From: Duodenibacillus sp964509205
GTDB taxonomy: Bacteria; Pseudomonadota; Gammaproteobacteria; Burkholderiales; Burkholderiaceae_F
Assembly (NCBI GenBank): GCA_964509205.1
Contig: CAZDVW010000001.1
Location: 1 to 64,000, forward strand
Length of the DNA: 64,000 nucleotides
Direction: 5' to 3'
The notes beneath the pieces were generated by a model. It had not been told where the DNA came from, made no database searches, and saw only the letters and a program-made list of their open reading frames with translations. Positions 51,490 through 59,709 of the stretch are shown here, in pieces (position 1 is the first letter of the stretch; every line of letters begins with the position of its first letter). The position numbers and the translations under genes were made by a program.

Positions 51490-51556
51490 TGTCAGCTTCC
51501 GTCATCTCGTGCATAATGAAACCGAAATTTTTAAATACCTTTGCCCTGTAAGAAAA

Positions 51557-52918
51557 ATGATGATTCCTTCACGATTTCTTTTTGTAGGCGCTTCGTGCGC
51601 GCTCCTTGCTGCCGTTTCTCCCGTTGCGCTGAGCGCTTCGGCAGATTCGTCGGATGTTGCCGCACAACAAGCTACAGATGACTACCGCCCGCTTGATCGA
51701 ATTGTGGCTGTCGTCAATCGGGACATCATCACGGAATACGAACTGCAGACAAGAGTTCATCAGGTTGCGCTTAACCTCAGACGGCAAGGAATTGAGCTGC
51801 CGGGCATGCACCAGTTGCGGCGCCAAGTTTTGGAAAGACTCATTCTGGAAAAAACCATTGAACAACGCGCCAAAGACACCGGCATTCGCGTCGACGAGCA
51901 AATGGTCAATGCGTCCATTGAGCAAATTGCCCAAAACAACAACATGACGGTCGAAGAACTGCGAGACCGACTGCGCGACGACGGAACGACCTACAGTGCC
52001 TTCCGTGAGCAAATTCGGCAGGAAATCCTCCTGCAGCGTTTGCGTCAGCGCGAAGTGGACTCCAAAATCTTGATTCCCGAAAGCGAAATTAACGCCTATC
52101 TGGCAGAAAAGGCTGGTTTTGCCAGTGATGAGACCACAGAGTATCACCTGTTTCACATTTTGATTCCGATTGAGTCATCCGATAAGAACGGCGCCAAGGC
52201 AAAACAGCTAGCCGACTCTGTCCTTGAACGGGCAAGAAACGGCGAAGACTTTGCCAAACTTGCCGCAGAGACTTCAAAAGCTGAGACCGCACTCGAAGGC
52301 GGCGATCTCGGATGGAAAGACTCCTCACGCATGCCGTCCATTTTTTGGAAGGCTCTTCAGTCGGATCCGAGCAGGGGAAAAATTGCCGTTATCCGAACGC
52401 CTGAGGCCTTTCACGTCATTCGCATCGCCGGCGAACGCGACGGCGTTAAGGCTAAGCTTGCCGGCGTCCCGGTCACTCAGACGCACGTGCGGCAGATCCT
52501 GATGTTTGTTTCCGACATCACGCCGGAAGCAGAAGTTGTTAGCCGCTTAAACGAGATTCGCCGACGCATTCTTGCGAAAGAAAGCGACTTTGCTACTTAT
52601 GCGCGACTGAATTCGGTTGATCACTCCGCTACGCGCGGCGGCGATCTCGGTTGGTTGCGACCGGGAGATCTTCCTGCAGAATTCGAAGAGCAGGTAAACC
52701 GCCTCGAAATCGGAGAGATTTCCGAACCCTTCAAAACAAAATACGGCTATCACCTCATTGAGGTCATCGACCGGCGCGAAAAAGAAGCCGACTCCGAGAA
52801 TTCGCGCTATGACGCCCAACGCGTCCTGCGCGAAAGAAAGCTCGCCGAAGCCTTCACCAATTGGCAACGGGAACTCCGAGATCAGGCCTACGTCGAGATT
52901 CGTGAAGAAAACCTTTGA
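51557..52918 (+). CDS. surA: Periplasmic chaperone/peptidyl-prolyl isomerase SurA
   Basis: Chaperone for outer-membrane proteins, including LptD. The signal peptide spans about residues 1-35 (ending ALSASA). The N-terminal chaperone domain begins DRIVAVVNRDIITEYEL. Two parvulin domains follow: TEYHLFHILIPI to FHVIRIAG, and QTHVRQILMFV to YGYHLIEVIDRR. ATG 51557 gives 453 residues. A longer frame to 51449 overlaps hypE. rsmA follows 4 bp later; lptD, the usual neighbour, is 21.6 kb to the left. Confidence 0.95.
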   Translation: MMIPSRFLFVGASCALLAAVSPVALSASADSSDVAAQQATDDYRPLDRIVAVVNRDIITEYELQTRVHQVALNLRRQGIELPGMHQLRRQVLERLILEKTIEQRAKDTGIRVDEQMVNASIEQIAQNNNMTVEELRDRLRDDGTTYSAFREQIRQEILLQRLRQREVDSKILIPESEINAYLAEKAGFASDETTEYHLFHILIPIESSDKNGAKAKQLADSVLERARNGEDFAKLAAETSKAETALEGGDLGWKDSSRMPSIFWKALQSDPSRGKIAVIRTPEAFHVIRIAGERDGVKAKLAGVPVTQTHVRQILMFVSDITPEAEVVSRLNEIRRRILAKESDFATYARLNSVDHSATRGGDLGWLRPGDLPAEFEEQVNRLEIGEISEPFKTKYGYHLIEVIDRREKEADSENSRYDAQRVLRERKLAEAFTNWQRELRDQAYVEIREENL

Positions 52919-52922
52919 TGCT

Positions 52923-53723
52923 ATGACGTCACTTGAAGGTCACCGCGCAAAAAAACGATTCGGTCAAAATTTTTTGGTCGATGAGTTTTGGATTGAAAAA
53001 CTCGCCCGAGCCATTAATGCGGCTCCGGGCGATGCCATTGTCGAAATCGGCCCCGGAAGAGCCGCTTTGACACGCAAATTGATTGCGGCAGCCGGATTTG
53101 TGCGTGCTGTTGAAATTGACCGCGACTTGGCCGCTTGGCTTCAAAGCGAATTCCCGCCGCAGTCTTTGCAGTTGACTGAAGCAGATGCTTTAACTCTGGA
53201 TTGGAAAGCTTTCGTCCCGGCAGATCAAAAACTTCGCATTGTCGGCAATTTGCCGTACAACATTTCCTCCCCTCTTTTATTCTCCCTTCTTCCCGTTGCC
53301 GACTGCGTACAGGATCAACATTTCATGCTTCAGCGCGAGGTCGTCGACCGCATGGCAGCCGACGCAGGAAGCAAGACCTATGGGCGTCTTTCCGTGATGC
53401 TGCAGTTTCGCTATAAGATCACAAAGCTCTTCGATGTTCCGGCCGGTGCCTTTCGACCGATCCCGGCTGTGACGAGTGCCTTTGTTCGCATGCGTCCGAA
53501 ACCGCCCGAAGAGATTCCTGACGTCGATTTTTCTGTCTTTTCTGATATAGTGACTCGGGCTTTTTCGCAAAGAAGAAAGACGCTGAGAAATGCCCTTTCT
53601 GCCGTTCTTACAGAATCCGACATTCGTTCCTGCGGGATTGATCCGGGGATGCGTGCAGAGATGATTTCGCTTCCGGGATTTGTCCAATTGACCAAGCGTT
53701 TTACGGAAAAAACGTCGCTTTAA
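52923..53723 (+). CDS. rsmA: 16S rRNA dimethyladenosine transferase RsmA (KsgA)
   Basis: Dimethylates A1518 and A1519 of 16S rRNA. The N-terminal KKRFGQNFLVDE, SAM-binding VEIGPGRAALT and catalytic NLPYNISSPLL are the signatures. ATG 52923 gives 266 residues; the frame open from 52758 lies within surA. The gene follows surA directly; pdxA, often between them, is absent. Confidence 0.95.
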   Translation: MTSLEGHRAKKRFGQNFLVDEFWIEKLARAINAAPGDAIVEIGPGRAALTRKLIAAAGFVRAVEIDRDLAAWLQSEFPPQSLQLTEADALTLDWKAFVPADQKLRIVGNLPYNISSPLLFSLLPVADCVQDQHFMLQREVVDRMAADAGSKTYGRLSVMLQFRYKITKLFDVPAGAFRPIPAVTSAFVRMRPKPPEEIPDVDFSVFSDIVTRAFSQRRKTLRNALSAVLTESDIRSCGIDPGMRAEMISLPGFVQLTKRFTEKTSL

Positions 53724-53747
53724 AACTCACTGTTGGAGGAGAAAATC

Positions 53748-54389
53748 ATGCAATTTTCAGAAACCCTCAAAGCTCGCCATTCCGTCCGTTTCTTTGAAGA
53801 AAAGCCCGTCGACGAAGCGCTTTTACTCGACATCGTTCGTGATGCCACACAGGCTCCGAGTTGGGTCAATGCTCAGGAATGGAAAGTCTACATTGCGCTT
53901 GGAAAAACACTTGAGACTATTCGCCATGCCTTCTCTGCGCGGGTGAAAGCCAATATCGAAGGCACAAGCGACATCCCCGTCACGCACCGCGAAAGTTTCT
54001 CAACAGAAGCGCTTGAAAATATGCGCCGCTTTCTTCAGGCGCGCAGTGATGCGGGACTCGAACAAGTGAAACTCGAAACGCAGGCGGAACTCTTTCATGC
54101 GCCGGCCGTTTGCTTTCTGACCGTTCCCAAGACATTTTCCCATTTCATGCTCTTTGATCTGGGAGCCTTTTCGCAAACGCTGATGTTGGCAGCCGCAGAC
54201 AGAGGCATTGCTTCAATCGTTGCATGGAATCCTGTGAAATACCCGGACATTCTCCGCAACAACCTTCCCATTCCGGACACGCAGGCCATTGCAATCGCCA
54301 TTTCCTTGGGCTACGAGAAAAAGCATCCGATCAATGATTTTCGATCTGAGCGACGTCGGGCAGAAGACATTCTGACGCTGGTTCGCTAA
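53748..54389 (+). CDS. Nitroreductase family protein
   Basis: FMN-dependent NAD(P)H oxidoreductase of the nitroreductase fold; the natural substrate is unknown. FMN-contact motifs are KARHSVRFFEEKPVD near the start, ATQAPSWVNAQEW, and late GIASIVAWNPVKYPDI and ISLGYEKKHP. ATG 53748 has a perfect GGAGGAG at 6 nt; a TTG at 53733 in frame is unlikely. Length is 213 residues. It sits 24 bp after rsmA and may share its transcript. Confidence 0.88.
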   Translation: MQFSETLKARHSVRFFEEKPVDEALLLDIVRDATQAPSWVNAQEWKVYIALGKTLETIRHAFSARVKANIEGTSDIPVTHRESFSTEALENMRRFLQARSDAGLEQVKLETQAELFHAPAVCFLTVPKTFSHFMLFDLGAFSQTLMLAAADRGIASIVAWNPVKYPDILRNNLPIPDTQAIAIAISLGYEKKHPINDFRSERRRAEDILTLVR

Positions 54390-54427
54390 GACACGGTCTG
54401 CACGGGCGTTTCTCTGAGCGCTATTTT

Positions 54428-55309
54428 TTAACTTCTCTTTGCCCAAGAAAGCCAGACAACGCCCGCAAGGATAAGCAGTGCCCCGATTCCTTCGGCCAAA
54501 CCGTAGGAAACGCCCAAAATAACAACCGACAGAACCAGTCCAGACAGCGGCTCAAGGCAACCGAGGAGACTCGCGACATTTGCCGTGACATAACGCATGC
54601 TCCCGAGGTAGCAACAGAAAGCAACGACAGTTCCGACGATCACAACATACAAGTAGCACCCTATTGACACCGGCTCCCAAACAACCGTGCTGCTCCATGG
54701 CGAATAAAGAACGCACATCACAGATCCCGCAAGAACGCCCGCCCAGCCGACCGATTTCAAAACACCGACGCGCATCAAAAGGTGCCGACAAAACAACGTT
54801 CCGAAAACCCCGCTTGCCGCCGAGGCCAGCGCCCAGCAAAGTCCCAAAAAAGAAAGATCAAGAGTGTCCAGACTTCCTTTCGTTCCGAGCAAAGCCACGC
54901 CGATAAAGCACAAGATCACGCTCGAGATTTCGCTCAAATTCATTGCGTAGCGTTCGAAAATGCGCATATAAAAAAGCACAAGCGCAGGTCCGACAGCCAC
55001 AACAACGGCAGCGGTTCCGGCATTCGTGTACTTAATCGCTTCAAAAAAGGAGTACTGAGAGAAAAGCAACCCGGCCCCATAGATGGCGAGGTCGCGCCAA
55101 TTTCTCAAGCCTCCGACGTCCAGTACATTGACGCCGCGCAGGAGCTCAAAAACCAAAATGAGCAACCCTGCGCCCAAAAGACGCCCGCAGACAAGATCTG
55201 TTGAGGCAAATGAAAAATGTTCGAAGAGGTACTGAGCAGCAACCGCCATCGACCCCCATGACAAGCCTGCAATGCCTGCCAGCGTGATGCCAATTGTTGT
55301 TTTGTGCAT
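54428..55309 (-). CDS. EamA/DMT-family membrane transporter
   Basis: Ten-helix permease of the inner membrane with two EamA repeats. The first starts at TIGITLAGIAGLSWGSMAVAAQYLF, and the second includes SFLGLCWALASAASGVFGTLF and the typical PLSGLVLSVVILG near the end. The WG in the first helix and the C-terminal GALLILAGVVWLS are common in this family. The substrate is unknown. ATG 55309 with GGGA at 6 nt gives 293 residues; an ATG two codons earlier is possible. It converges with the nitroreductase gene. Confidence 0.82.
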   Translation of the reverse strand: MHKTTIGITLAGIAGLSWGSMAVAAQYLFEHFSFASTDLVCGRLLGAGLLILVFELLRGVNVLDVGGLRNWRDLAIYGAGLLFSQYSFFEAIKYTNAGTAAVVVAVGPALVLFYMRIFERYAMNLSEISSVILCFIGVALLGTKGSLDTLDLSFLGLCWALASAASGVFGTLFCRHLLMRVGVLKSVGWAGVLAGSVMCVLYSPWSSTVVWEPVSIGCYLYVVIVGTVVAFCCYLGSMRYVTANVASLLGCLEPLSGLVLSVVILGVSYGLAEGIGALLILAGVVWLSWAKRS

Positions 55310-55343
55310 AATCATTCCCGCTCTGCTGAACAAACAGAACAGA

Positions 55344-55365
55344 CAAAAAAACGCCCGAAGGCGCT
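55344..55365 (-). terminator. Intrinsic terminator after tRNA-Phe
   Basis: On the minus strand AGCGCC-TTCG-GGCGTT followed by a run of T. The UUCG-type tetraloop and T-run start 2 nt after the encoded CCA. Confidence 0.8.
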
Positions 55366-55367
55366 TA

Positions 55368-55443
<76 letters not shown>

Positions 55444-55459
55444 ACTTTTGAGAAGGCGA

Positions 55460-55488
55460 ACTATATCTGTCTTTATCTTTTTTTTCAA
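55460..55488 (-). promoter_or_regulatory. Sigma-70 promoter of tRNA-Phe
   Basis: On the minus strand TTGAAA (55483-55488) and TATAGT (55460-55465) with a 17-bp A-rich spacer. The -10 lies 16 nt before the mature tRNA 5' end. Confidence 0.75.
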
Positions 55489-55616
55489 ATTTCTTTGCGA
55501 TAAACAATAAAGCAAAAAAGCTCTTTTCTTCCTCCTCTTTATAATTTGTCGCTGTTTTCGAAAGTTTCTCTAAAAAAAGTACAAAGAGCGCGCTCTTTTT
55601 TGACGTTACGCCTGTT

Positions 55617-56897
55617 ATGGACATTATCTGCATCGGACTTAACCACACAACAGCTCCCTTGAGCATGCGCGAGCGCGTCGCTTTTTCCGAAGCCGAAATT
55701 GAAAGCTCCGTTCCGACGCTTCTTCAACGACTAAAGCCGCAAGAAAAAGGAGCCATCTGCGAAAGCCTTATTCTGTCAACCTGCAACCGCATGGAAATTT
55801 ATGCCGTTGCTGAAAACGGCAATGTGCTCCTGCAGAACTTGCTTTCTTTGCTCGCCGAAATTAAGGGCGTTGCCAAAAGTGAGCTGGAAGCCTACACGTA
55901 CAGTTTTCTCGGCGACGAGGCCACTGCACACGCTTTTCGCGTCACGGCAGGAATCGATTCGATGGTTCTCGGCGAAACACAAATTGCCGGGCAAGTCAAA
56001 AAAGCCGTCTTGACATCGAGAAAGGCTGGCGGCCTCGGGCTTTTTCTGAATCGCCTTTTTCAAGAGGCCTTTTCAACAGCAAAACTCGTTCGATCCCACA
56101 CGGCAATCGGACGGAATACTGTGAGTCTTTCCGCCGCAGCCGTTCGGCTCGCTCAGCGACTTTTCGGAGATCTTTCCAAACGCAACGTGCTTTACATCGG
56201 TGCCGGAGAAATGATTGAGCTATGCGCAGCTCACTTCTCCGCGCAACACCCGGCTCATATCACCGTTGCCAACCGCTCCCTTGACAGAGGTCAGGCGCTC
56301 GCTTCCAAATTCGGCGGAAAGGCCGTGCGATTGCAGGACATTCCTAACCAAATTTCTCAGTTTGACATTATCGTTTCCTGTACGGCCTCTTCGCTTCCCA
56401 TCATTGGCCTCGGTATGGTCGTGAGAGCCGTTAAAGAAAGGCATCACGAACCCATCTGCATCATTGATCTGGCCGTGCCGCGCGATGTCGAATCGGAAGT
56501 TGGCGATCTTTCGGATGTATTCGTCTACACGATTGACGATCTCGGCCGCGTTGTTCAAGCCGGAAAAGAAAGCCGCTCCGGTGCGCTTCAAAAAGCAGAA
56601 GAACTTGTCAAGGAAAGGATTCAGCAATTTGCGCAGTGGAAAGAAACACGCGAGTCCGTTCCAGCGATTATCACGCTCAGGGAACGCGCCAAAGCAATTG
56701 CTGACGAAGAGCTTCAACGTGCCAAAAAGGCTCTAGCCGCCGGAACTGCACCTGAGAAGGTTGTTGAACGCCTCACGCGTGCGCTAACGAACAAATTTGC
56801 GCATGCTCCGACCGTCTACCTGAGAGAGGCCGCCAAGAGAACAGCTTCTGAACGAAAAAAAGATGTGGCAGATTTCTATCGGCCCCGGCAAAGCTAG
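55617..56897 (+). CDS. hemA: Glutamyl-tRNA reductase
   Basis: First committed step of C5-pathway tetrapyrrole synthesis. The catalytic Cys lies in LSTCNRMEIY (about residue 60), with the N-terminal IGLNHTTAPLSMRERV and MVLGETQIAGQVK. The NADP domain has YIGAGEMIELCAAH, and the C-terminal helical dimer domain follows. Length is 426 residues. It is divergent from tRNA-Phe and starts the hemA-prfA-prmC series. HemW at 10215 handles heme later. Confidence 0.96.
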   Translation: MDIICIGLNHTTAPLSMRERVAFSEAEIESSVPTLLQRLKPQEKGAICESLILSTCNRMEIYAVAENGNVLLQNLLSLLAEIKGVAKSELEAYTYSFLGDEATAHAFRVTAGIDSMVLGETQIAGQVKKAVLTSRKAGGLGLFLNRLFQEAFSTAKLVRSHTAIGRNTVSLSAAAVRLAQRLFGDLSKRNVLYIGAGEMIELCAAHFSAQHPAHITVANRSLDRGQALASKFGGKAVRLQDIPNQISQFDIIVSCTASSLPIIGLGMVVRAVKERHHEPICIIDLAVPRDVESEVGDLSDVFVYTIDDLGRVVQAGKESRSGALQKAEELVKERIQQFAQWKETRESVPAIITLRERAKAIADEELQRAKKALAAGTAPEKVVERLTRALTNKFAHAPTVYLREAAKRTASERKKDVADFYRPRQS

Positions 56898-56950
56898 TTT
56901 TTGACCCTTTATACTTCCCTGTCTCTGTTAAAGAATTTCCCTTTTTCGCC

Positions 56951-58036
56951 ATGATGAAAGACAGCATGCGCGGCAAGCTTCTCAGCCTGTGCCGCCGACT
57001 TGAAGAGATTGACGCTATGTTGGCCGCACCCGACGCGGCCGACGATATGAACCGATTCCGCGATTTGTCGCGTGAACGCTCGGAAATCGAGCCGCTCACG
57101 CTCAAAATGAAAGCTTACGAAGCAACCGAATCCGACATTCAAGCCGCGCAAGAACTCCGATCCGATCCGGATATGCAGGAGTTGGCTGAGGAAGAAATCA
57201 AACTCGGTCAAGCCAAATTGGAGACGCTGGAAAAAGATCTTGAACTGATGCTTTTGCCGACGGATCCCAATGACAAGCGAAACATCTTTTTGGAAATTCG
57301 AGCAGGAACTGGCGGCGATGAATCCGCCCTTTTTGCCGGCGATCTTCTTCGCATGTACATGCGCTATGCGGAACGTCAGAACTGGAAGGTCGAAATTTCC
57401 AGTAAGAACGCGAGCGACCTTGGCGGATACCGAGAAGTGATTTGCCGAATTGTCGGCGAAGGGGCTTATTCCAAGTTGAAATTCGAATCGGGCGGGCACC
57501 GCGTTCAGCGTGTTCCCGAAACAGAAGCCGCAGGCCGCGTTCACACCTCCGCCTGTACGGTTGCGGTTTTACCCGAACTCGATGAAGTTGAGGCCGTCAA
57601 AATCAACCCGGCCGATCTGCGCATTGACGTCTATCGTGCCTCTGGTGCCGGCGGTCAGCACGTGCAGAAAACGGATTCTGCCGTTCGTATCACTCATCTG
57701 CCGACGGGACTGGTCGTTGAATGCCAAGATGAGCGAAGCCAGCACCAAAACAAAGACCGCGCCATGACCATTCTCGCAAGTCGTCTTTACGCTGCCGAAG
57801 TTGAGAAACAGCGAAGCGACCGTGCGAACGAACGAAAGAATTTGGTCGGCAGCGGCGACAGAAGCGAACGCATCCGCACGTACAACTACCCGCAAGGGCG
57901 CGTCACGGATCATCGCATCAATCTGACGCTTTATCGGCTCGATGCGATCATGGACGGCGATTTAGATGAAATCATCACCGCACTGACAACCGAACACCAG
58001 GCTGAACTTCTCGCAGAAATGAGCGAAGGCGCATGA
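56951..58036 (+). CDS. prfA: Peptide chain release factor 1
   Basis: Recognises UAA/UAG and triggers peptide release. The GGQ motif lies in SGAGGQHVQKTDSAVRITH, and the anticodon-like PET is in RVPETEAAGRVHTS. Length is 361 residues. The hemA-prfA-prmC order is widespread. Its stop overlaps the start of prmC, the methylase of its own GGQ glutamine. Confidence 0.96.
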   Translation: MMKDSMRGKLLSLCRRLEEIDAMLAAPDAADDMNRFRDLSRERSEIEPLTLKMKAYEATESDIQAAQELRSDPDMQELAEEEIKLGQAKLETLEKDLELMLLPTDPNDKRNIFLEIRAGTGGDESALFAGDLLRMYMRYAERQNWKVEISSKNASDLGGYREVICRIVGEGAYSKLKFESGGHRVQRVPETEAAGRVHTSACTVAVLPELDEVEAVKINPADLRIDVYRASGAGGQHVQKTDSAVRITHLPTGLVVECQDERSQHQNKDRAMTILASRLYAAEVEKQRSDRANERKNLVGSGDRSERIRTYNYPQGRVTDHRINLTLYRLDAIMDGDLDEIITALTTEHQAELLAEMSEGA

Positions 58037-58860
58037 CAAAAACAGGCGACCTGTTGCAGTACGCTTCCAGGAGCATTCCAAGGAATGAAGCACTTTTGCT
58101 TCTTGCAAAGGCCTTGGACTGTACAAAGGAAACGCTGATTGCGCATCCGGAAAAGGACGTTCCTCCGGTCGTCGAGAACCAATACAAAATTTGGATAAAC
58201 CGCGTTGAGAAAGGCTTCCCGGCGACCTATATTTTGGGAGTTCAATCTTTTTGGGGATACGATTTTTCCGTCACGCCAGCCGTTCTCATCCCGCGACCGG
58301 ATACGGAAACGCTCATTGAAACGGTGCTGCAACTGTCACGACAGTCAGTCTCCCCGTCAATTCTGGACTTAGGAACAGGAAGCGGAGCCATCGCCGTAAC
58401 TCTCGCTTTGGCAATTCCGAGTGCCTCTGTCACAGCAACCGATATCAGCCCCGATGCAATTGCTGTTGCGAAGGCCAATGCGAGTCGACTAAACGCTCGC
58501 ATCACGTTTCTGCAAAGCAACTGGTTCGACGCAATCGACAACCATCAACAGTTTGATTACATTGTTTCCAATCCTCCCTATATCCATCCGATGGATCCTC
58601 ATTTAAAAAGGCTCGCTTTTGAGCCATTATCTGCACTGACAGACCATAAAGACGGCCTCGCCTGCTTCAGAGCCATCATCGGTCAGGCCAGTTCCTACCT
58701 CTCGCAGGGAGGAACACTTGTTCTTGAACACGGATTTGATCAGGGTGAGGCCGTGCGGATGCTCTTTGCCGAATCAGGAGATTTTTCTCAGGCAAAAACT
58801 GTTCGTGATCTTGGCGGCAATGAACGCGTAACATATGCCGCAAAGCGCAACCAAGATTAA
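58033..58860 (+). CDS. prmC: Release factor glutamine methyltransferase
   Basis: N5-methylates the Gln of the GGQ motif in RF1 and RF2. SAM motif LDLGTGSGAIAVTLAL, catalytic NPPY in VSNPPYIHP, and the N-terminal helical domain ending YILGVQSFWGYDFSVTPAV. ATG 58033 overlaps the prfA stop. Length is 275 residues. Confidence 0.95.
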   Translation: MTKTGDLLQYASRSIPRNEALLLLAKALDCTKETLIAHPEKDVPPVVENQYKIWINRVEKGFPATYILGVQSFWGYDFSVTPAVLIPRPDTETLIETVLQLSRQSVSPSILDLGTGSGAIAVTLALAIPSASVTATDISPDAIAVAKANASRLNARITFLQSNWFDAIDNHQQFDYIVSNPPYIHPMDPHLKRLAFEPLSALTDHKDGLACFRAIIGQASSYLSQGGTLVLEHGFDQGEAVRMLFAESGDFSQAKTVRDLGGNERVTYAAKRNQD

Positions 58861-58873
58861 AAAAGAGGCGACC

Positions 58874-59623
58874 ATGAAACTCACTCAAATTCTTGACTAC
58901 ACGAATTGTTTGCTCGAGCCGAATCGCTACAAAGACTATGCGCCCAACGGATTGCAAGTCGAAGGCGACGGTCGAGACATTCAGCGCATCTGTTGTGCCG
59001 TCAGTGCTTCACTGGCTGCCGTCAACGAGGCCATTCAAAAAGGAGCTGATGCTCTCTTCGTGCATCATGGTTGGTTTTGGAAGCACGACGACCCAAGAAT
59101 CATCGGAATTCGGCGAAACAGAATACGTACGCTCTTGCAATCGGGAACGGCACTGGTCGCCTACCACCTTCCCTTGGATGACCATCCGGAATTCGGCAAT
59201 AACGCCCTTTTCGGAAAAGTTCTCGGTCTTCGCCCCGAGGGGCGTTTTGGCGAAGACGATCTCGGCTGGATCGGAACGTTTCATGAAACCACAACCGTTG
59301 AGAATCTTTCGAAAAAGGTAAGCACCGTTCTCGGTCGGACGCCTCTTATCGTCGGCTCGGAGAGTCGTCCCATTCGACGCGTTGCCTGGTGCACGGGCGC
59401 TGCACAAGACTATTTGGAGGCAGCTTCAGAGGCCGGAGCCGATGTTTTTCTGTCTGGTGAGATTTCCGAGCGGACAACACACATTGCACGAGAGACCGGC
59501 GTCCCTTACTTTTCTTGCGGACACCACGCAACAGAACGCTTTGGAATTCGGGCTCTGGGAGAGAAAGTTCACGATCAATTCGGAATCGATGTTGAGTTCA
59601 TCGATATCGACAACCCCGTCTGA
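58874..59623 (+). CDS. Nif3-like dinuclear metal centre protein
   Basis: Nif3/YbgI family, forming hexameric rings with a two-metal site; the physiological reaction is uncertain. Metal-binding motifs are LFVHHGWFWK, VAYHLPLDDHPEFGNN and, near the end, YFSCGHHATERFG with a late Glu. ATG 58874 with GAGG at 6 nt gives 249 residues. It follows prmC by 13 bp and probably ends that operon. Confidence 0.9.
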   Translation: MKLTQILDYTNCLLEPNRYKDYAPNGLQVEGDGRDIQRICCAVSASLAAVNEAIQKGADALFVHHGWFWKHDDPRIIGIRRNRIRTLLQSGTALVAYHLPLDDHPEFGNNALFGKVLGLRPEGRFGEDDLGWIGTFHETTTVENLSKKVSTVLGRTPLIVGSESRPIRRVAWCTGAAQDYLEAASEAGADVFLSGEISERTTHIARETGVPYFSCGHHATERFGIRALGEKVHDQFGIDVEFIDIDNPV

Positions 59624-59652
59624 TCAAAACGACATTGCCTTCTGATTGAGAT

Positions 59653-59681
59653 ATCTCGGCGGGATCAACTCCCGCCGAGAT
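59653..59681. terminator. Hairpin between convergent nif3-like and autotransporter genes
   Basis: 12-bp perfect stem ATCTCGGCGGGA / TCCCGCCGAGAT around TCAAC. The T-run on the plus strand is short (CTTTA) and there is none on the minus strand. It is probably a shared terminator for both genes. Confidence 0.6.
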
Positions 59682-59709
59682 CTTTACAGTACTTGAACGA
59701 CGTTAAAGC

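Noticed and set aside
54390..54427. Terminator between nitroreductase and EamA genes
   Set aside because: A T-run exists at 54421-54429 but no stable stem of more than about 5 bp precedes it.
55540..55545. TATAAT as -10 of hemA
   Set aside because: No -35 element at 16-18 bp; the AT-rich background makes a chance match likely.
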